The notes below the pieces were generated by a model, which worked only from the letters and a program-made list of their open reading frames with translations, was not told the origin of the DNA and did no database searches. Of a DNA stretch of 23,967 nt, positions 7,573 through 17,078 are shown one piece after another. Within the stretch, counting starts at the first letter, position 1; each line of letters begins with the position of its first letter. This stretch comes from BPJU01 sp964425225 (GTDB lineage: Bacteria > Planctomycetota > Planctomycetia > Pirellulales > Pirellulaceae), in contig CAYRMD010000076.1 of NCBI GenBank assembly GCA_964425225.1, forward strand, positions 1-23,967, given 5' to 3'. The translations under genes and the position numbers were made by a program.

Positions 7573-10500
7573 TCAGCGGTCAGGAATCACATTAAGCGTG
7601 TAGGCGCCTACGGGATGCACGAGTGCTTCACCGCTAGTCGCCCGCACTCCCGATGCATGGATCATGTAAACGCGTTCCGCAATCAATCGCGGTAACCGGA
7701 TTTCTATCTCTGTACCATCGTGGATCACGCGGACTTCCTGAATTGTGTCTTCTACGCGATCCAGTTCTGGCGACCCATAAGCGCCGGTGTACTCGTAACG
7801 AAAATGTTCGACGCGGTAGCTACTGCGAGCCGCCGCCGAAAGCCGTTCGGCAGGCCGTGTCAAGAACAAACGAAATCCGTGTGGTGTGACGCGTATCGTC
7901 CGAATCTCGAAGGGAATCTCGCCAGTATATTCAATGCGAAACATGCCTCCGCGGTCCGGTTGCGCCATCCATCCCGGTTCGGTAATGCTTCCGACAAACA
8001 ACGGTCCCTGCGGATGAAAAGCCAAGCACAATGGGCCCAGCAGACCACGCTGCCAAAAAGGAAAACATACCCCCTGATCCTGACCGTTGATCTCCTCAAT
8101 GTCGGCTCGAAGGATCGCTCCGCCGAACATTAGTTCCGCCAAGAAGAACTGCCCGGCAAAGGGACCAAACTTACCCTCCGTTGTATCGACCGCTACGCCA
8201 TTGATCGAATGGGCCCACCCGTACGGAATCCAAACGGCGGTGTTACCAAAAGGTTTTTTGGTGTGTTCGGGTTGTTGTGGATTGGGGAAGCCATAGAAGT
8301 GCCCTGGCACGACTCGGCACAGCTTGTTGGTTGCGACCCACTCCCCCTGATTATCGGAGAAATAGATATTGCCCTGAGTGTCTTTGCACCAACCGACGGG
8401 GTTGCGCATCCCAAAGGCCAATTCGATAAACTGACCGGTAGCTGGATCGTATCGCACGGCTCCTCCCGAGCCGGGAAGATGTTGGTGGGCGTACGGTGCG
8501 AACGAAAACACGAAACTGCCATTATCTTCTAACACCAAGCCGTAACCATAATCGTAGCTGTCGGCGACTCCATGCGGTAATGCAGCAACACGTTCGAACT
8601 GGTCGGCAAGTCCGTCGTTATCCGAGTCGCGAATCGCAGTCAGGTTGCGCCGGTGCAACACGTACAAGGTATCGCCTTGAGAGGCCATGCTATAAGCTTC
8701 TTGAAACAGTCCGTGAGCATAATCCTTCCATCGCACACGATCAGGTGCATTTAGCGGATTTTCAATTTCCCAGAGTTCGCCAAGTTTCATCGATGCTACG
8801 AAAACTCGACCCGAATTCGGTAACACAGCCACGGCTGACGGCATCACCGCATCTTCTCCCCAACGCAAACGTGGGACGGGCAATTCGACAGCGCGATAGC
8901 CGGGACGCACAAGCGGTCCCGAAGGACGGCCCGAATCTTGTACGGGCTGACGGATCGCTGGTACGGGACGCTCAGACGAAGGAAGATCGCTTCGCACAGT
9001 CCAGCGGGCCGGCCGCGCCGGCGACACGTCCGTAACCACGCGATCTTCATCTAGCGAAGTAGTGCTCTGGTTGTGAATAAGCGACGTCGGCTGAAAGGTA
9101 GACAACGCTCGGATTGCCACTCTCATCGTGCCGTCGGATTGTACCTGCCAGTCCTGGTAAAACGCTCGTTGATGGGAGTCTTGTGGTACGCGAATGCGGT
9201 GGTTCACTTTAATCGAGCCCTCGGGCCAGTGCAGCGAATAACGAAGCGTCGCTCCATCGGTATGCCGGTCAAAGCCATGAAACTCGAGACGTTCGGGCCG
9301 CGCAAGCTCACCGCTGGATTTTCGTTGAGCCCAGAGGGGAGTTTCCAGGTCGAGCGAACGGTCGCCGAGCGGCGGTAACATAAGAAAGCGACGGCGTCTT
9401 CCTTCAACGCTTCGGTATATACCACGATCGGAAAACACACCAATCAGCCCACCGCGCTGTACATCAAACACATAGAGCCTTCCGGAGTTGTCGAGCAACA
9501 CGATGCTCTCGATTGCCAGCCGATCGGTGATATGCAACGGGATCTGAGCCACGCGGATCGGTTCGCCCACAGCCGGAGGCTCGATGAGCCACGGAGGCGG
9601 TGGCAGTGGGTCAGGAGCTTCCTGCCGTAGGGCAAAGTAGCTCCAAAGCGCATCCTTCTGACGCTGTGGATCGCCTTGCAATAGATGTTCCAGAAGAGCA
9701 GTCTTTCCCGGCGCAAAAATGGAGGGCATAGGGTTGCGCGGCACGAGCCTGGCCGGTGATTCTAGCATGTGGTCAAACCACCAGCGCCGCACGCGGCCAA
9801 CAACCCGAGTCAAATCGGGCCCGATGGCCCCAGGGTCTGGATCCGCCAACATCCGACCTTTCCAGGCGTGGCATGAAATGCACGCGTATCCCTGAAAACC
9901 AACTAACTCCGGGCCATACAGCGAACCGCTGGTAGGATCTTCCGGCGGGGTATTCGGAGCTTCGTTTGCGACACGCACGTGGCCATCTTCCCAATGCTCG
10001 CCGTCGCCTTCGGCCAAGGCTTGCAGTATCGTGGTGGCCCGGTCGCCGAATATCGGCATACGATAAGTAAACTGGGGGCGAAGTGGTGCCGTTACGCCTT
10101 CGCGCAACGTGGTCGATACATACGATGCTTCTAAACGTTGGAAAATGTAGTTCAGTTTCGGTGTACGTTGATAGGGAATGCGCTGGAGCCAGGCTCCTCC
10201 CAAGGTGGCACCGATCTGCTCAACGGGCGGTGGCTCGTCTGTGTCGCGTTGATGGCAACGCCAGCAGCCGAGCCGCTCCAACTGACGCTGCCGCCAGTAA
10301 AAAGGGGCATCGTTGTGCTCGTTGGCTTGTCGCCGCAGAAATTCCCAAATCGTGTTTTGATCCGCGGCGCTTAATACAAACCGCACCTTCCCCTGCCCCG
10401 CTACACAGCCTTTCGGCTCTGGACTGAGGGTGACGTCGATTTTGGGAAAAGCAAGAGCCGTCTCGGTGAGGTGACATGCCCCACAACCCCGCCGAGAAAG

Positions 10501-11784
10501 AATCTGTTGTGCTGCATCGGCGAGAGTTGTGCTTTCGTAATCGTGAAGTACGCGCCTCAGTTCCTCGTTATTCGGCGGTGCCGGTTCACTGCCCGTCCGC
10601 GAAGCGGGGAACCAGAATAACAGAAACGCCGCAATGTCGCGTGCTTCCGAATCAGTCAGAGGGAATTTTGGCATACGACCGTCCGGATATCGAGCCTGCG
10701 GATCCATTAAGAACTGTGCCAACGTTGCTTCTGTCCAACGATCGCCTAAGCTGTGAAATGCCCGTTGTTCCAGGTTCCGTTGTTCTTCGGCCGGCAGGTC
10801 GGGCAGCAGATGGCAGGCCGCACAGCCAACGCTTATGAAAAGACGCCGTCCCATCCGATGATCTCCACGTTGTGGCGAGCTATCCCGGTTCGGGGAGTTT
10901 CCGGTGAGATACGTGGCTACAATCCATCGCTCGATATAGGCCCGGCGCGAGCTGTCGAAAAGCTGCGGCATGGTGCTACCCGGGTGCAATGCTTGGGGCT
11001 GCTCCAACCATCGCAGCAGCCAATCGCGGCTGAAACGCCCGGCGGTGTTTACCAACGCGGGCGCCGGACGAAACGCCACATCGATACCGGTTTCCCATTG
11101 GGGATGGCAACGTGCGCAGGCGAGTTGTTCCACGAACCGCCGCCCCTGCTCCTGGCGCTCAACCTGTTCCAACGCGTTTGGCAAATCTTCCGGCAAGTAG
11201 AATTGCCACGCCGGGACTGGCTCCAACGAGAAATTGTTCGACTCCCACCAAAGCTGCAGGCGTCCTGTGCCGTCGTCGGCCGAACGGTATTGAATCTCGA
11301 CGGGAACCAAACCGGGTTCCATTGCCAAATGTTGGTCCCCGGTGCGCAGAGCTGTTCCCGTATCCTGCTCGACTCGTAAGGCAATTACATCGCCGATGCG
11401 CACCACAACACTACCGCGGACAAAAGCGGACAAGCGCACGGGACTCGACTCACGCCATGCCCATAGTCCGCGGAAGTGTAACTCGAAACGCCCAACAGGG
11501 ATTTGCGGTGCGAGACTTCCGTGGGTAAGGCTAAAAGAGGGTTTTTTCCAGATAGCCCAAGTGCTGCTGGACGCGGCACGGTGACTTACCATTCTTACTA
11601 ACACACCCTGACGGAGTCTTGACGCGAGCTCCTCGGTTTCGGAACCATCCCCGCCCACTTGCGGTTGCAGTTGGTCGGGATCCTTGGAAAAGACCAAGTG
11701 ACACGAGCCCAGAGTCCCGAACAAGAAAACTGCTGCCCCTAGAACGGCACGTGGTACGTGTTGGCAACACAGTGGGGTGCGCAT
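7573..11784 (-). CDS. Giant exported PA14-multihaem cytochrome c-beta-propeller protein
   Basis: This 1403-residue protein begins with a hydrophobic export signal (about 12-32). TLGSC resembles a lipobox, so lipid anchoring is possible. A PA14-like beta domain (about 55-200) ends with LQLWWESNNFSLEPVP. Five CxxCH haem sites follow at 223-227, 321-325, 434-438, 507-511 and 635-639. Methionines in MPxF/MPxI contexts after four of them are likely axial ligands; the third lacks an obvious one. A beta-rich segment (about 740-900) precedes a propeller like those of PVC membrane-bound dehydrogenases (about 970-1290) with a calcium-type loop DSDNDG (1053-1058). The end (about 1293-1400) looks like an Ig-like fold. 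The likely role is periplasmic electron transfer linked to oxidation of an unknown substrate. AAGGA nine bases before the ATG supports the start. It lies downstream of the DUF1553/DUF1501 pair, 407 bp from DUF1501. Confidence 0.88.
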   Translation of the reverse strand: MRTPLCCQHVPRAVLGAAVFLFGTLGSCHLVFSKDPDQLQPQVGGDGSETEELASRLRQGVLVRMVSHRAASSSTWAIWKKPSFSLTHGSLAPQIPVGRFELHFRGLWAWRESSPVRLSAFVRGSVVVRIGDVIALRVEQDTGTALRTGDQHLAMEPGLVPVEIQYRSADDGTGRLQLWWESNNFSLEPVPAWQFYLPEDLPNALEQVERQEQGRRFVEQLACARCHPQWETGIDVAFRPAPALVNTAGRFSRDWLLRWLEQPQALHPGSTMPQLFDSSRRAYIERWIVATYLTGNSPNRDSSPQRGDHRMGRRLFISVGCAACHLLPDLPAEEQRNLEQRAFHSLGDRWTEATLAQFLMDPQARYPDGRMPKFPLTDSEARDIAAFLLFWFPASRTGSEPAPPNNEELRRVLHDYESTTLADAAQQILSRRGCGACHLTETALAFPKIDVTLSPEPKGCVAGQGKVRFVLSAADQNTIWEFLRRQANEHNDAPFYWRQRQLERLGCWRCHQRDTDEPPPVEQIGATLGGAWLQRIPYQRTPKLNYIFQRLEASYVSTTLREGVTAPLRPQFTYRMPIFGDRATTILQALAEGDGEHWEDGHVRVANEAPNTPPEDPTSGSLYGPELVGFQGYACISCHAWKGRMLADPDPGAIGPDLTRVVGRVRRWWFDHMLESPARLVPRNPMPSIFAPGKTALLEHLLQGDPQRQKDALWSYFALRQEAPDPLPPPPWLIEPPAVGEPIRVAQIPLHITDRLAIESIVLLDNSGRLYVFDVQRGGLIGVFSDRGIYRSVEGRRRRFLMLPPLGDRSLDLETPLWAQRKSSGELARPERLEFHGFDRHTDGATLRYSLHWPEGSIKVNHRIRVPQDSHQRAFYQDWQVQSDGTMRVAIRALSTFQPTSLIHNQSTTSLDEDRVVTDVSPARPARWTVRSDLPSSERPVPAIRQPVQDSGRPSGPLVRPGYRAVELPVPRLRWGEDAVMPSAVAVLPNSGRVFVASMKLGELWEIENPLNAPDRVRWKDYAHGLFQEAYSMASQGDTLYVLHRRNLTAIRDSDNDGLADQFERVAALPHGVADSYDYGYGLVLEDNGSFVFSFAPYAHQHLPGSGGAVRYDPATGQFIELAFGMRNPVGWCKDTQGNIYFSDNQGEWVATNKLCRVVPGHFYGFPNPQQPEHTKKPFGNTAVWIPYGWAHSINGVAVDTTEGKFGPFAGQFFLAELMFGGAILRADIEEINGQDQGVCFPFWQRGLLGPLCLAFHPQGPLFVGSITEPGWMAQPDRGGMFRIEYTGEIPFEIRTIRVTPHGFRLFLTRPAERLSAAARSSYRVEHFRYEYTGAYGSPELDRVEDTIQEVRVIHDGTEIEIRLPRLIAERVYMIHASGVRATSGEALVHPVGAYTLNVIPDR

Positions 11785-12191
11785 TCGGCTGGTTCCTTGG
11801 ATGCCGAGAGGCTCGATCTACACGACGCAAGACACTCGTTGTGTAACGAGTACGATGTCGGTTGGCACTATTTTACCTTTACAAACAAATAGTTCGGCAG
11901 TAGTGGCGAAAGATGCCCTGGCATTGGGCTAGGACGAGAAAAGGTACGGACTCACCTGCGCGGACGAACTGGAAAAACCACCACGCACAAAGCCGCCAAG
12001 ATGTAACGAGGCGATGAACACTTACTTGGTGTTATTCTTGCGCCGGTGCGTTTAAAGACTTTGGCCGCCTGCGTACGGTCAGGATGCCCCCGCAAGGCGT
12101 GCGATTGGGCCTGCTACGAATCTTTTGTCCACGCTCAGCGATGTAAGCGAGCGACGGTTTCGGGCCGGGTTTTCCGACGCCGGGTGCAGCG
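11785..12191. other. 407-bp gap between DUF1501 and the giant cytochrome
   Basis: This holds the leader of the cytochrome gene, including AAGGA at 11794-11798 and the stem-loop at 11834-11851. The gap is long enough for a separate promoter or for a terminator after DUF1501, but neither is clear. A nine-base direct repeat TGTAACGAG occurs at 11842-11850 and 12002-12010. Frames here look like chance. Confidence 0.5.
11834..11851. repeat. Short perfect stem-loop in the cytochrome leader
   Basis: ACTCGTT and AACGAGT form a 7-bp stem around a GTGT loop. It lies about 50 bases upstream of the cytochrome start, so it would be in the 5' leader or near the promoter. There is no T-run, so it is not a standard terminator. 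It could be an operator or an RNA hairpin. Confidence 0.4.
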
Positions 12192-13655
12192 CTACGCAAT
12201 GAGTTCGTGGACCACGCGCGCCGGATCGACGCCCGTCAAGCGTTGTTCGGCGCCTTGATAACGGAAAGTAAATCTCTCGTGGTCGAATCCCAACAGGTAG
12301 AGAATTGTGGCATGGAAATCGCGGATATGTACCGGATCTTTCACAATGTTGTAGGAGAAATCGTCGGTTTCTCCGTAAATTGTACCGCCTTTAATACCGC
12401 CGCCGGCCATCCAGATCGTAAAGCAACGCGGGTGGTGGTCGCGGCCATAGTTACTTTTGCTCAAACCACCTTGTGAATAGATAGTCCTGCCGAATTCGCC
12501 GCCCCAGATCAACAACGTAGAATCGAGCAAGCCGCGTTGTTTCAGGTCCTTGATCAGGCCGTAGCACGGTTGATCGATGTCGCGGCACTGGTCGGGTAAG
12601 CGTCCGGCGACATTCGAGTGCGTGTCCCAGTTATTGTGGTAGATCTGCACGAAGCGAACCCCACGCTCAACTAAACGGCGCGCAAGCAGCGCCGTGTTCG
12701 CAAAGCTGCCCGGTTTGGTCACTTCGTCACCGTAGAGACGTAGGGTAGCTTCGGTTTCATCCGAGATATCTACCAAATCCGGCACACTGGCTTGCATGCG
12801 ATAGGCCAATTCGAATTGTTCAATTCGTGTATGGATTTCCGGATCACCTACCAGGCGGTAGTTCATTTCGTTGAGAGTTTTTACTCCATCGAGTGTCATA
12901 CGCCGGATCGAGCGCGGAACTCCAGGTGGATTCTGGATGAATAGAATTGGATCACCCGACGTGCGGAAACTCACACCCGCATGTTCGCCCGGCAAAAAGC
13001 CCGATGACCAGAGCCGTGCGGAAATAGCCTGGACTTGTTCGGTGTTTGTGGATTTAGCAACGAGCACGACGAACGTGGGGAGATCGTCGTTCAACGAGCC
13101 GAGTCCGTAAGAAGCCCAGGCTCCCAAGCACGGTCGGCCCGTGACTTGATTGCCCGTCTGAATATACGTAATGGCCGGTTCATGGTTGATGGCTTCTGTA
13201 TGCAGGCTGCGTACAAAGGCGATTTCATCGACGACTTTCTTCAGCCACGGCAGCAACTCGCAAATCCACATACCCGATTCGCCACATTGCTCGAATTTGA
13301 ACATCGAAGGCGCAATGGGGAATCGCGCCTGGCCCGAAGTCATGGTGGTCAGGCGCTGGCCCATACGTACCGAATCGGGTAGGTCTTTGTCATACCAGTC
13401 GTTCATGACCGGCTTGTAATCGAAAAGGTCCATTTGCGGTGGTCCACCCACCATATGCATGTAAATAACGTGTTTAGCGCGCGGTGTGAAATGTGGACCC
13501 GGTGAGGCGGTGTCATTTCGAACGGCACCGGCCAGCGCTTTACCTAGCGGGGAGCCCAGCAACGTAGTCAAGGCTGCCCATCCGACGGCGTGGGAACCTT
13601 GGGCGAAGAAATACCGCCGAGTCATATTCTTCCTAAATTCTTCGAACCAGTTCAT
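12192..13655 (-). CDS. DUF1501 family exported protein
   Basis: This 487-residue protein belongs to DUF1501, a planctomycete-rich family with an alkaline-phosphatase/sulfatase-like fold and no settled biochemical role. The N-terminus (MTRRYFFAQGS, 11-21, then a hydrophobic stretch) looks like a Tat signal, implying export of a folded, probably metal-containing protein. Family landmarks are GGPPQMDLFDYKP (70-82), WDTHSN (343-348), GGEFGRT (385-391), GRDHHP (404-409) and DFHATILYLLG (446-456); the Asp, His and Glu residues are plausible metal ligands. The frame opens at 13754, but AAGGAG at 13663-13668 lies seven bases before the ATG at 13655, giving the usual family N-terminus. It follows the DUF1549/DUF1553 gene by 110 bp, the standard planctomycete pairing, and is probably co-transcribed with it. 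Confidence 0.93.
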   Translation of the reverse strand: MNWFEEFRKNMTRRYFFAQGSHAVGWAALTTLLGSPLGKALAGAVRNDTASPGPHFTPRAKHVIYMHMVGGPPQMDLFDYKPVMNDWYDKDLPDSVRMGQRLTTMTSGQARFPIAPSMFKFEQCGESGMWICELLPWLKKVVDEIAFVRSLHTEAINHEPAITYIQTGNQVTGRPCLGAWASYGLGSLNDDLPTFVVLVAKSTNTEQVQAISARLWSSGFLPGEHAGVSFRTSGDPILFIQNPPGVPRSIRRMTLDGVKTLNEMNYRLVGDPEIHTRIEQFELAYRMQASVPDLVDISDETEATLRLYGDEVTKPGSFANTALLARRLVERGVRFVQIYHNNWDTHSNVAGRLPDQCRDIDQPCYGLIKDLKQRGLLDSTLLIWGGEFGRTIYSQGGLSKSNYGRDHHPRCFTIWMAGGGIKGGTIYGETDDFSYNIVKDPVHIRDFHATILYLLGFDHERFTFRYQGAEQRLTGVDPARVVHELIA

Positions 13656-13662
13656 CGCATGT

Positions 13663-13668
13663 CTCCTT
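13663..13668 (-). promoter_or_regulatory. Ribosome binding site deciding the DUF1501 start
   Basis: AAGGAG on the minus strand lies seven bases before the ATG at 13655. This argues against the longer frame beginning at 13754. Confidence 0.7.
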
Positions 13669-13765
13669 GACACAGGTTGCCTCGCTGGCTGTATTCCGGT
13701 TGTTTGCTCTGGTCGCTCCCGAATCGGACATACCGTTGCTCGGTGTGCCCTCATCTGTTGATGCC

Positions 13766-16700
13766 TTACTTGTTTAGGACTTCATCCAGGTTAAGCATCG
13801 TGTTCACGAGCATCGTCCAGCTAGCCAACTCTGCCGGATCGATTGCTGGGTCTGCGGGAGATTCACCAACTTGGATCAATTGTCGAGCGTCATCCGGATG
13901 CTGCTGGTAATAGGTCGCCAGTTGTTCGAGGGTTTGGCGCAGCACGGGGCGTTCTTCATCGCGTAAGGGTCGAATCAAAACGCGTCGGGCCACGAATTCG
14001 AGGCGAGCGTCAAGCGCCGTGGAAGCCCGCAGGGCGCGCTGCGCCAGGAAGCGGGCTGCTTCGACAAACTGCTCGTCGTTCAACGTAACCAGCGCTTGTA
14101 GCGGCGTGTTGGTGCGCTCGCGTTTCACGGTGCAGACTTCTCGACTAGGAGCATTGAAGATTTCCATCGACGCCGGCGGCGCGCTACGCTTCCAAAAGGT
14201 ATACATGCTCCGACGGTACAGGTTTTCACCCGAGTCGCGTCGATAGTCTCGTGTGTTGCTCCCGATCATGGCCACGGCTTCCCAAACACCCGGTGGCTGG
14301 TATGGCTTGACGCTCGGCCCACCGATCCGGCGCACCAGTAAACCACTGGCTGCCAGAGCGTAATCCCGGATCATCTCTGCATCCATTCGGAAACGTGGGC
14401 CACGCGAAAGCAGCCGGTTTTGCGGATCCTTTTCGAGTTTTTCAGGCGTCACCGTTGCGGCCTGTCGATAGGTAGCCGAAGTGACCATCAAGCGGTACAT
14501 ATGCTGGACGTTCCAGCCCGACTCACGAAACTCGACGGCTAACCAATCCAGCAACTCGGGGTGCGATGGAAGCTCACCCCCAACCCCAAAATCGCCGGCT
14601 GTGCGTACCAATCCCGTTCCGAATATTTCTTGCCAGAATCGGTTGACCGTTACCCGAGCTGTTAGGGGATGTTCCGGCAATAACAACCACTTGGCGAACC
14701 CCAACCGATTCCGAGGCAGGTCCGGTGGCATGGGCGGTAACATATCCGGGGTGTCCGGTTCGACCCGTTCTCGCCGTTTGTCATACTCACCGCGGAACAA
14801 GACATAAGCTTCCGGCGGTGTGGGTTTATCTTGCATGATATGAGCCACCGTTGCGCGGCCGCGAATCGCAGCTTGTTCTTGTTCGAGCAGCGCAAGACGA
14901 TGTTGAATTCGTCGATACGGTTCATCGTAGGTGGCCAACCACCAGTCCATCAACTCTTCAAGTTCGCTTTCCTTTCGCTGGTCAGCCGGTTTGGACATTA
15001 TGGCAGCGAAGCGAGTACCCTTGGCTAAGGCGCCAGCTTCCGATTCGCTCAAGGCGCGCCGATAAATGCGAAGGTCCTGAATACCGGCTGCGTTCAAACC
15101 CTGCCCACTGTGTCGCTGACCTAATTTAAAGGGTACTGTCGTACGGATGCTTTCCGTGAGCCGGTCGGCTTCCACGTTTACTTGCTCGAGTTGTCCATCC
15201 ACGTATACCTTGATACCCGAAGCCTTGCGTGACCCGTCGTAACGAATCAGGACGTGCACCCATCGGTTGGCCGGGACTTGTCTTTTGGTCACCACTTTAA
15301 TAGCGTTCCCGGGCCAACGGTGGATAAGGTGCATGCCAACTTGGCGTCGTTGAACCCAAAAATCCCAACCGCGATAGTCCTGCGTATCATCCATCCGGGC
15401 ACAAAAAGCCCCGCTCGAATCGTTAGCGGGCAATTTAATCCAAGCCGCGACCGTAAAGGGTTGATCGGCTTCGAAGTCACCCACATCCGGCAATGTGCAA
15501 GCGCCGCCCTGCAATTCCAGAGCCGCGCCCCCTGCTGGACCAGCCTGCCAGCGGGCTGATTCATGGAGCGATACCGGGAGAGCGTTTCCTTCGAATACGA
15601 CTTGGGTCGAGAATCCCTCACCCTCGTTCAACGGGGCATGTAGCGAAAGCTGCTCTCGGGGGAGTCGTTCCAGCACCTGCTCGGGTCCAGCTTGAGCCAG
15701 CCATTCTTCGAAGGGTTGTCGCGCTGAGGCCTTGCGTTCGGCTAACGCGCCCTGAACTCGCGGGATTTCCTGGGCCAAAGCATCCCATCGGGCGCGGTCT
15801 TCCTCCATAGGCACAACGACCACTGGGGGAGTGTCCTTGATATTGCCATCCATCGCCCCCTGGGTCGTGTTATTAAAGAACGCCGCCATCTCATAAAACT
15901 CACGCTGGGTCAACGGATCGAACTTGTGACTGTGACACACGGCACATCCGGCTGTCAAACCGAGCCAGACTTGTGCGGTAGTTTCTGTCCGATCACGCGT
16001 ATAAAGTACGAGATACTCTTCCGGGATGACTCCGCCTTCGTTGGTTGTGATGTTGCAACGGTTAAAACCGGAGGCGATTAATTGATCCAGCGTTGGATTG
16101 GGAAGCAGATCCCCGGCTAAATTTTCAATCGTAAACTGGTCGAACGGCATGTTGCGGTTAAAAGCCCGTATCAGCCAATCGCGATAAGCCCAGATTTCTC
16201 GATAATTGTCAAAATGAATGCCGTGTGTATCGGCATAGCGAGCATAGTCGAGCCAGTATCGTGCGCGATGTTCGCCCCAGGCGGGAGACTTCAAGAGTCG
16301 GTCCACCAGACTCTCATATGCTCGGGGCGAGGTGTCGTTAACGAACGCGTCAACCAGCTCCGGATCAGGCGGTAAGCCAGTTAGGTCGAGACTAACTCTC
16401 CGCGCTAAGGTGTAACGGTCTGCTTCCGGCGCAGGCTCCAAACCGACAGCCTCTAAGCGGGCCAGGATGAACGCATCGATCGGATTACGAACCCACGCTT
16501 CATTCTTTACACGGGGTGGTTCGGGACGTACAGGAGGAATGAGCGACCAATGCGGCTCGTAGTGCGCTCCTTGCTCGATCCAAGTGCGCAACAGCGCCTT
16601 TTGCTCGTCTGTTAAGACCTTCTTGGTCGACGGCGGCGGCATGCGGTAATCCGGATCATCGGACATAATCCGCCGCATGAGTTCGCTGTTGTCCGCATCA

Positions 16701-17050
16701 CCCGGAACCAGGGCGCCGCTGTCGATCGCAGCCTCACGTTGATCGAGCCGCAAGTCCGCCTTACGCGCGGCGCTGTCCGGACCATGACAAGGAAAACAAT
16801 TGTCGGCCAATATCGGACGAATCTGCCGATTGTATCCCAATTGATCCGCCGAGATTTCTGCCCATGCAGCATTTGCCCTAGATGCCACGACGATCCAAGC
16901 ACACGCTAAGGCAAATGCCAACGGCATGCGTCCTAAAGCAAACGGGACATATGGTAGGAATTCCCGTGATCGGCGTCTTGCGTTTGCAATCATCGCCTGC
17001 AGAGGCCCGCCGGCGCGGCGTTCTTGCTGGATGTAGTCTGGTCGAAACAT
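13766..17050 (-). CDS. PSCyt1-DUF1549-LamG-DUF1553 exported protein
   Basis: This 1094-residue protein carries the classic planctomycete modules. A basic N-terminus and hydrophobic segment (about 42-62, ending SRANA) form the export signal. The planctomycete cytochrome C domain (about 75-160) has CFPCH at 85-89 and a Met-Pro at 137-138 as possible haem ligands. DUF1549 (about 183-395) has a second CxxCH, CAVCH at 369-373, in the conserved context CHSHKFDPLTQREFY. A concanavalin/LamG-like beta domain (about 485-675) precedes DUF1553 (about 785-1060), with landmarks such as TVNRFWQ and RTNTPLQAL. The biochemical role of the family is not established; haem and the LamG domain suggest redox chemistry on a polysaccharide or cell-surface ligand (inference). 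AAAGGA at 17058-17063 selects the ATG at 17050. It starts 28 bp after the GntR stop. Confidence 0.94.
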   Translation of the reverse strand: MFRPDYIQQERRAGGPLQAMIANARRRSREFLPYVPFALGRMPLAFALACAWIVVASRANAAWAEISADQLGYNRQIRPILADNCFPCHGPDSAARKADLRLDQREAAIDSGALVPGDADNSELMRRIMSDDPDYRMPPPSTKKVLTDEQKALLRTWIEQGAHYEPHWSLIPPVRPEPPRVKNEAWVRNPIDAFILARLEAVGLEPAPEADRYTLARRVSLDLTGLPPDPELVDAFVNDTSPRAYESLVDRLLKSPAWGEHRARYWLDYARYADTHGIHFDNYREIWAYRDWLIRAFNRNMPFDQFTIENLAGDLLPNPTLDQLIASGFNRCNITTNEGGVIPEEYLVLYTRDRTETTAQVWLGLTAGCAVCHSHKFDPLTQREFYEMAAFFNNTTQGAMDGNIKDTPPVVVVPMEEDRARWDALAQEIPRVQGALAERKASARQPFEEWLAQAGPEQVLERLPREQLSLHAPLNEGEGFSTQVVFEGNALPVSLHESARWQAGPAGGAALELQGGACTLPDVGDFEADQPFTVAAWIKLPANDSSGAFCARMDDTQDYRGWDFWVQRRQVGMHLIHRWPGNAIKVVTKRQVPANRWVHVLIRYDGSRKASGIKVYVDGQLEQVNVEADRLTESIRTTVPFKLGQRHSGQGLNAAGIQDLRIYRRALSESEAGALAKGTRFAAIMSKPADQRKESELEELMDWWLATYDEPYRRIQHRLALLEQEQAAIRGRATVAHIMQDKPTPPEAYVLFRGEYDKRRERVEPDTPDMLPPMPPDLPRNRLGFAKWLLLPEHPLTARVTVNRFWQEIFGTGLVRTAGDFGVGGELPSHPELLDWLAVEFRESGWNVQHMYRLMVTSATYRQAATVTPEKLEKDPQNRLLSRGPRFRMDAEMIRDYALAASGLLVRRIGGPSVKPYQPPGVWEAVAMIGSNTRDYRRDSGENLYRRSMYTFWKRSAPPASMEIFNAPSREVCTVKRERTNTPLQALVTLNDEQFVEAARFLAQRALRASTALDARLEFVARRVLIRPLRDEERPVLRQTLEQLATYYQQHPDDARQLIQVGESPADPAIDPAELASWTMLVNTMLNLDEVLNK

Positions 17051-17078
17051 CGTGCTATCCTTTCCGGTTCCATATGCC

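Noticed and set aside
10753..11379. 208-residue plus-strand frame inside the cytochrome gene
   Set aside because: Antisense shadow of a GC-biased coding region; no recognisable domain.
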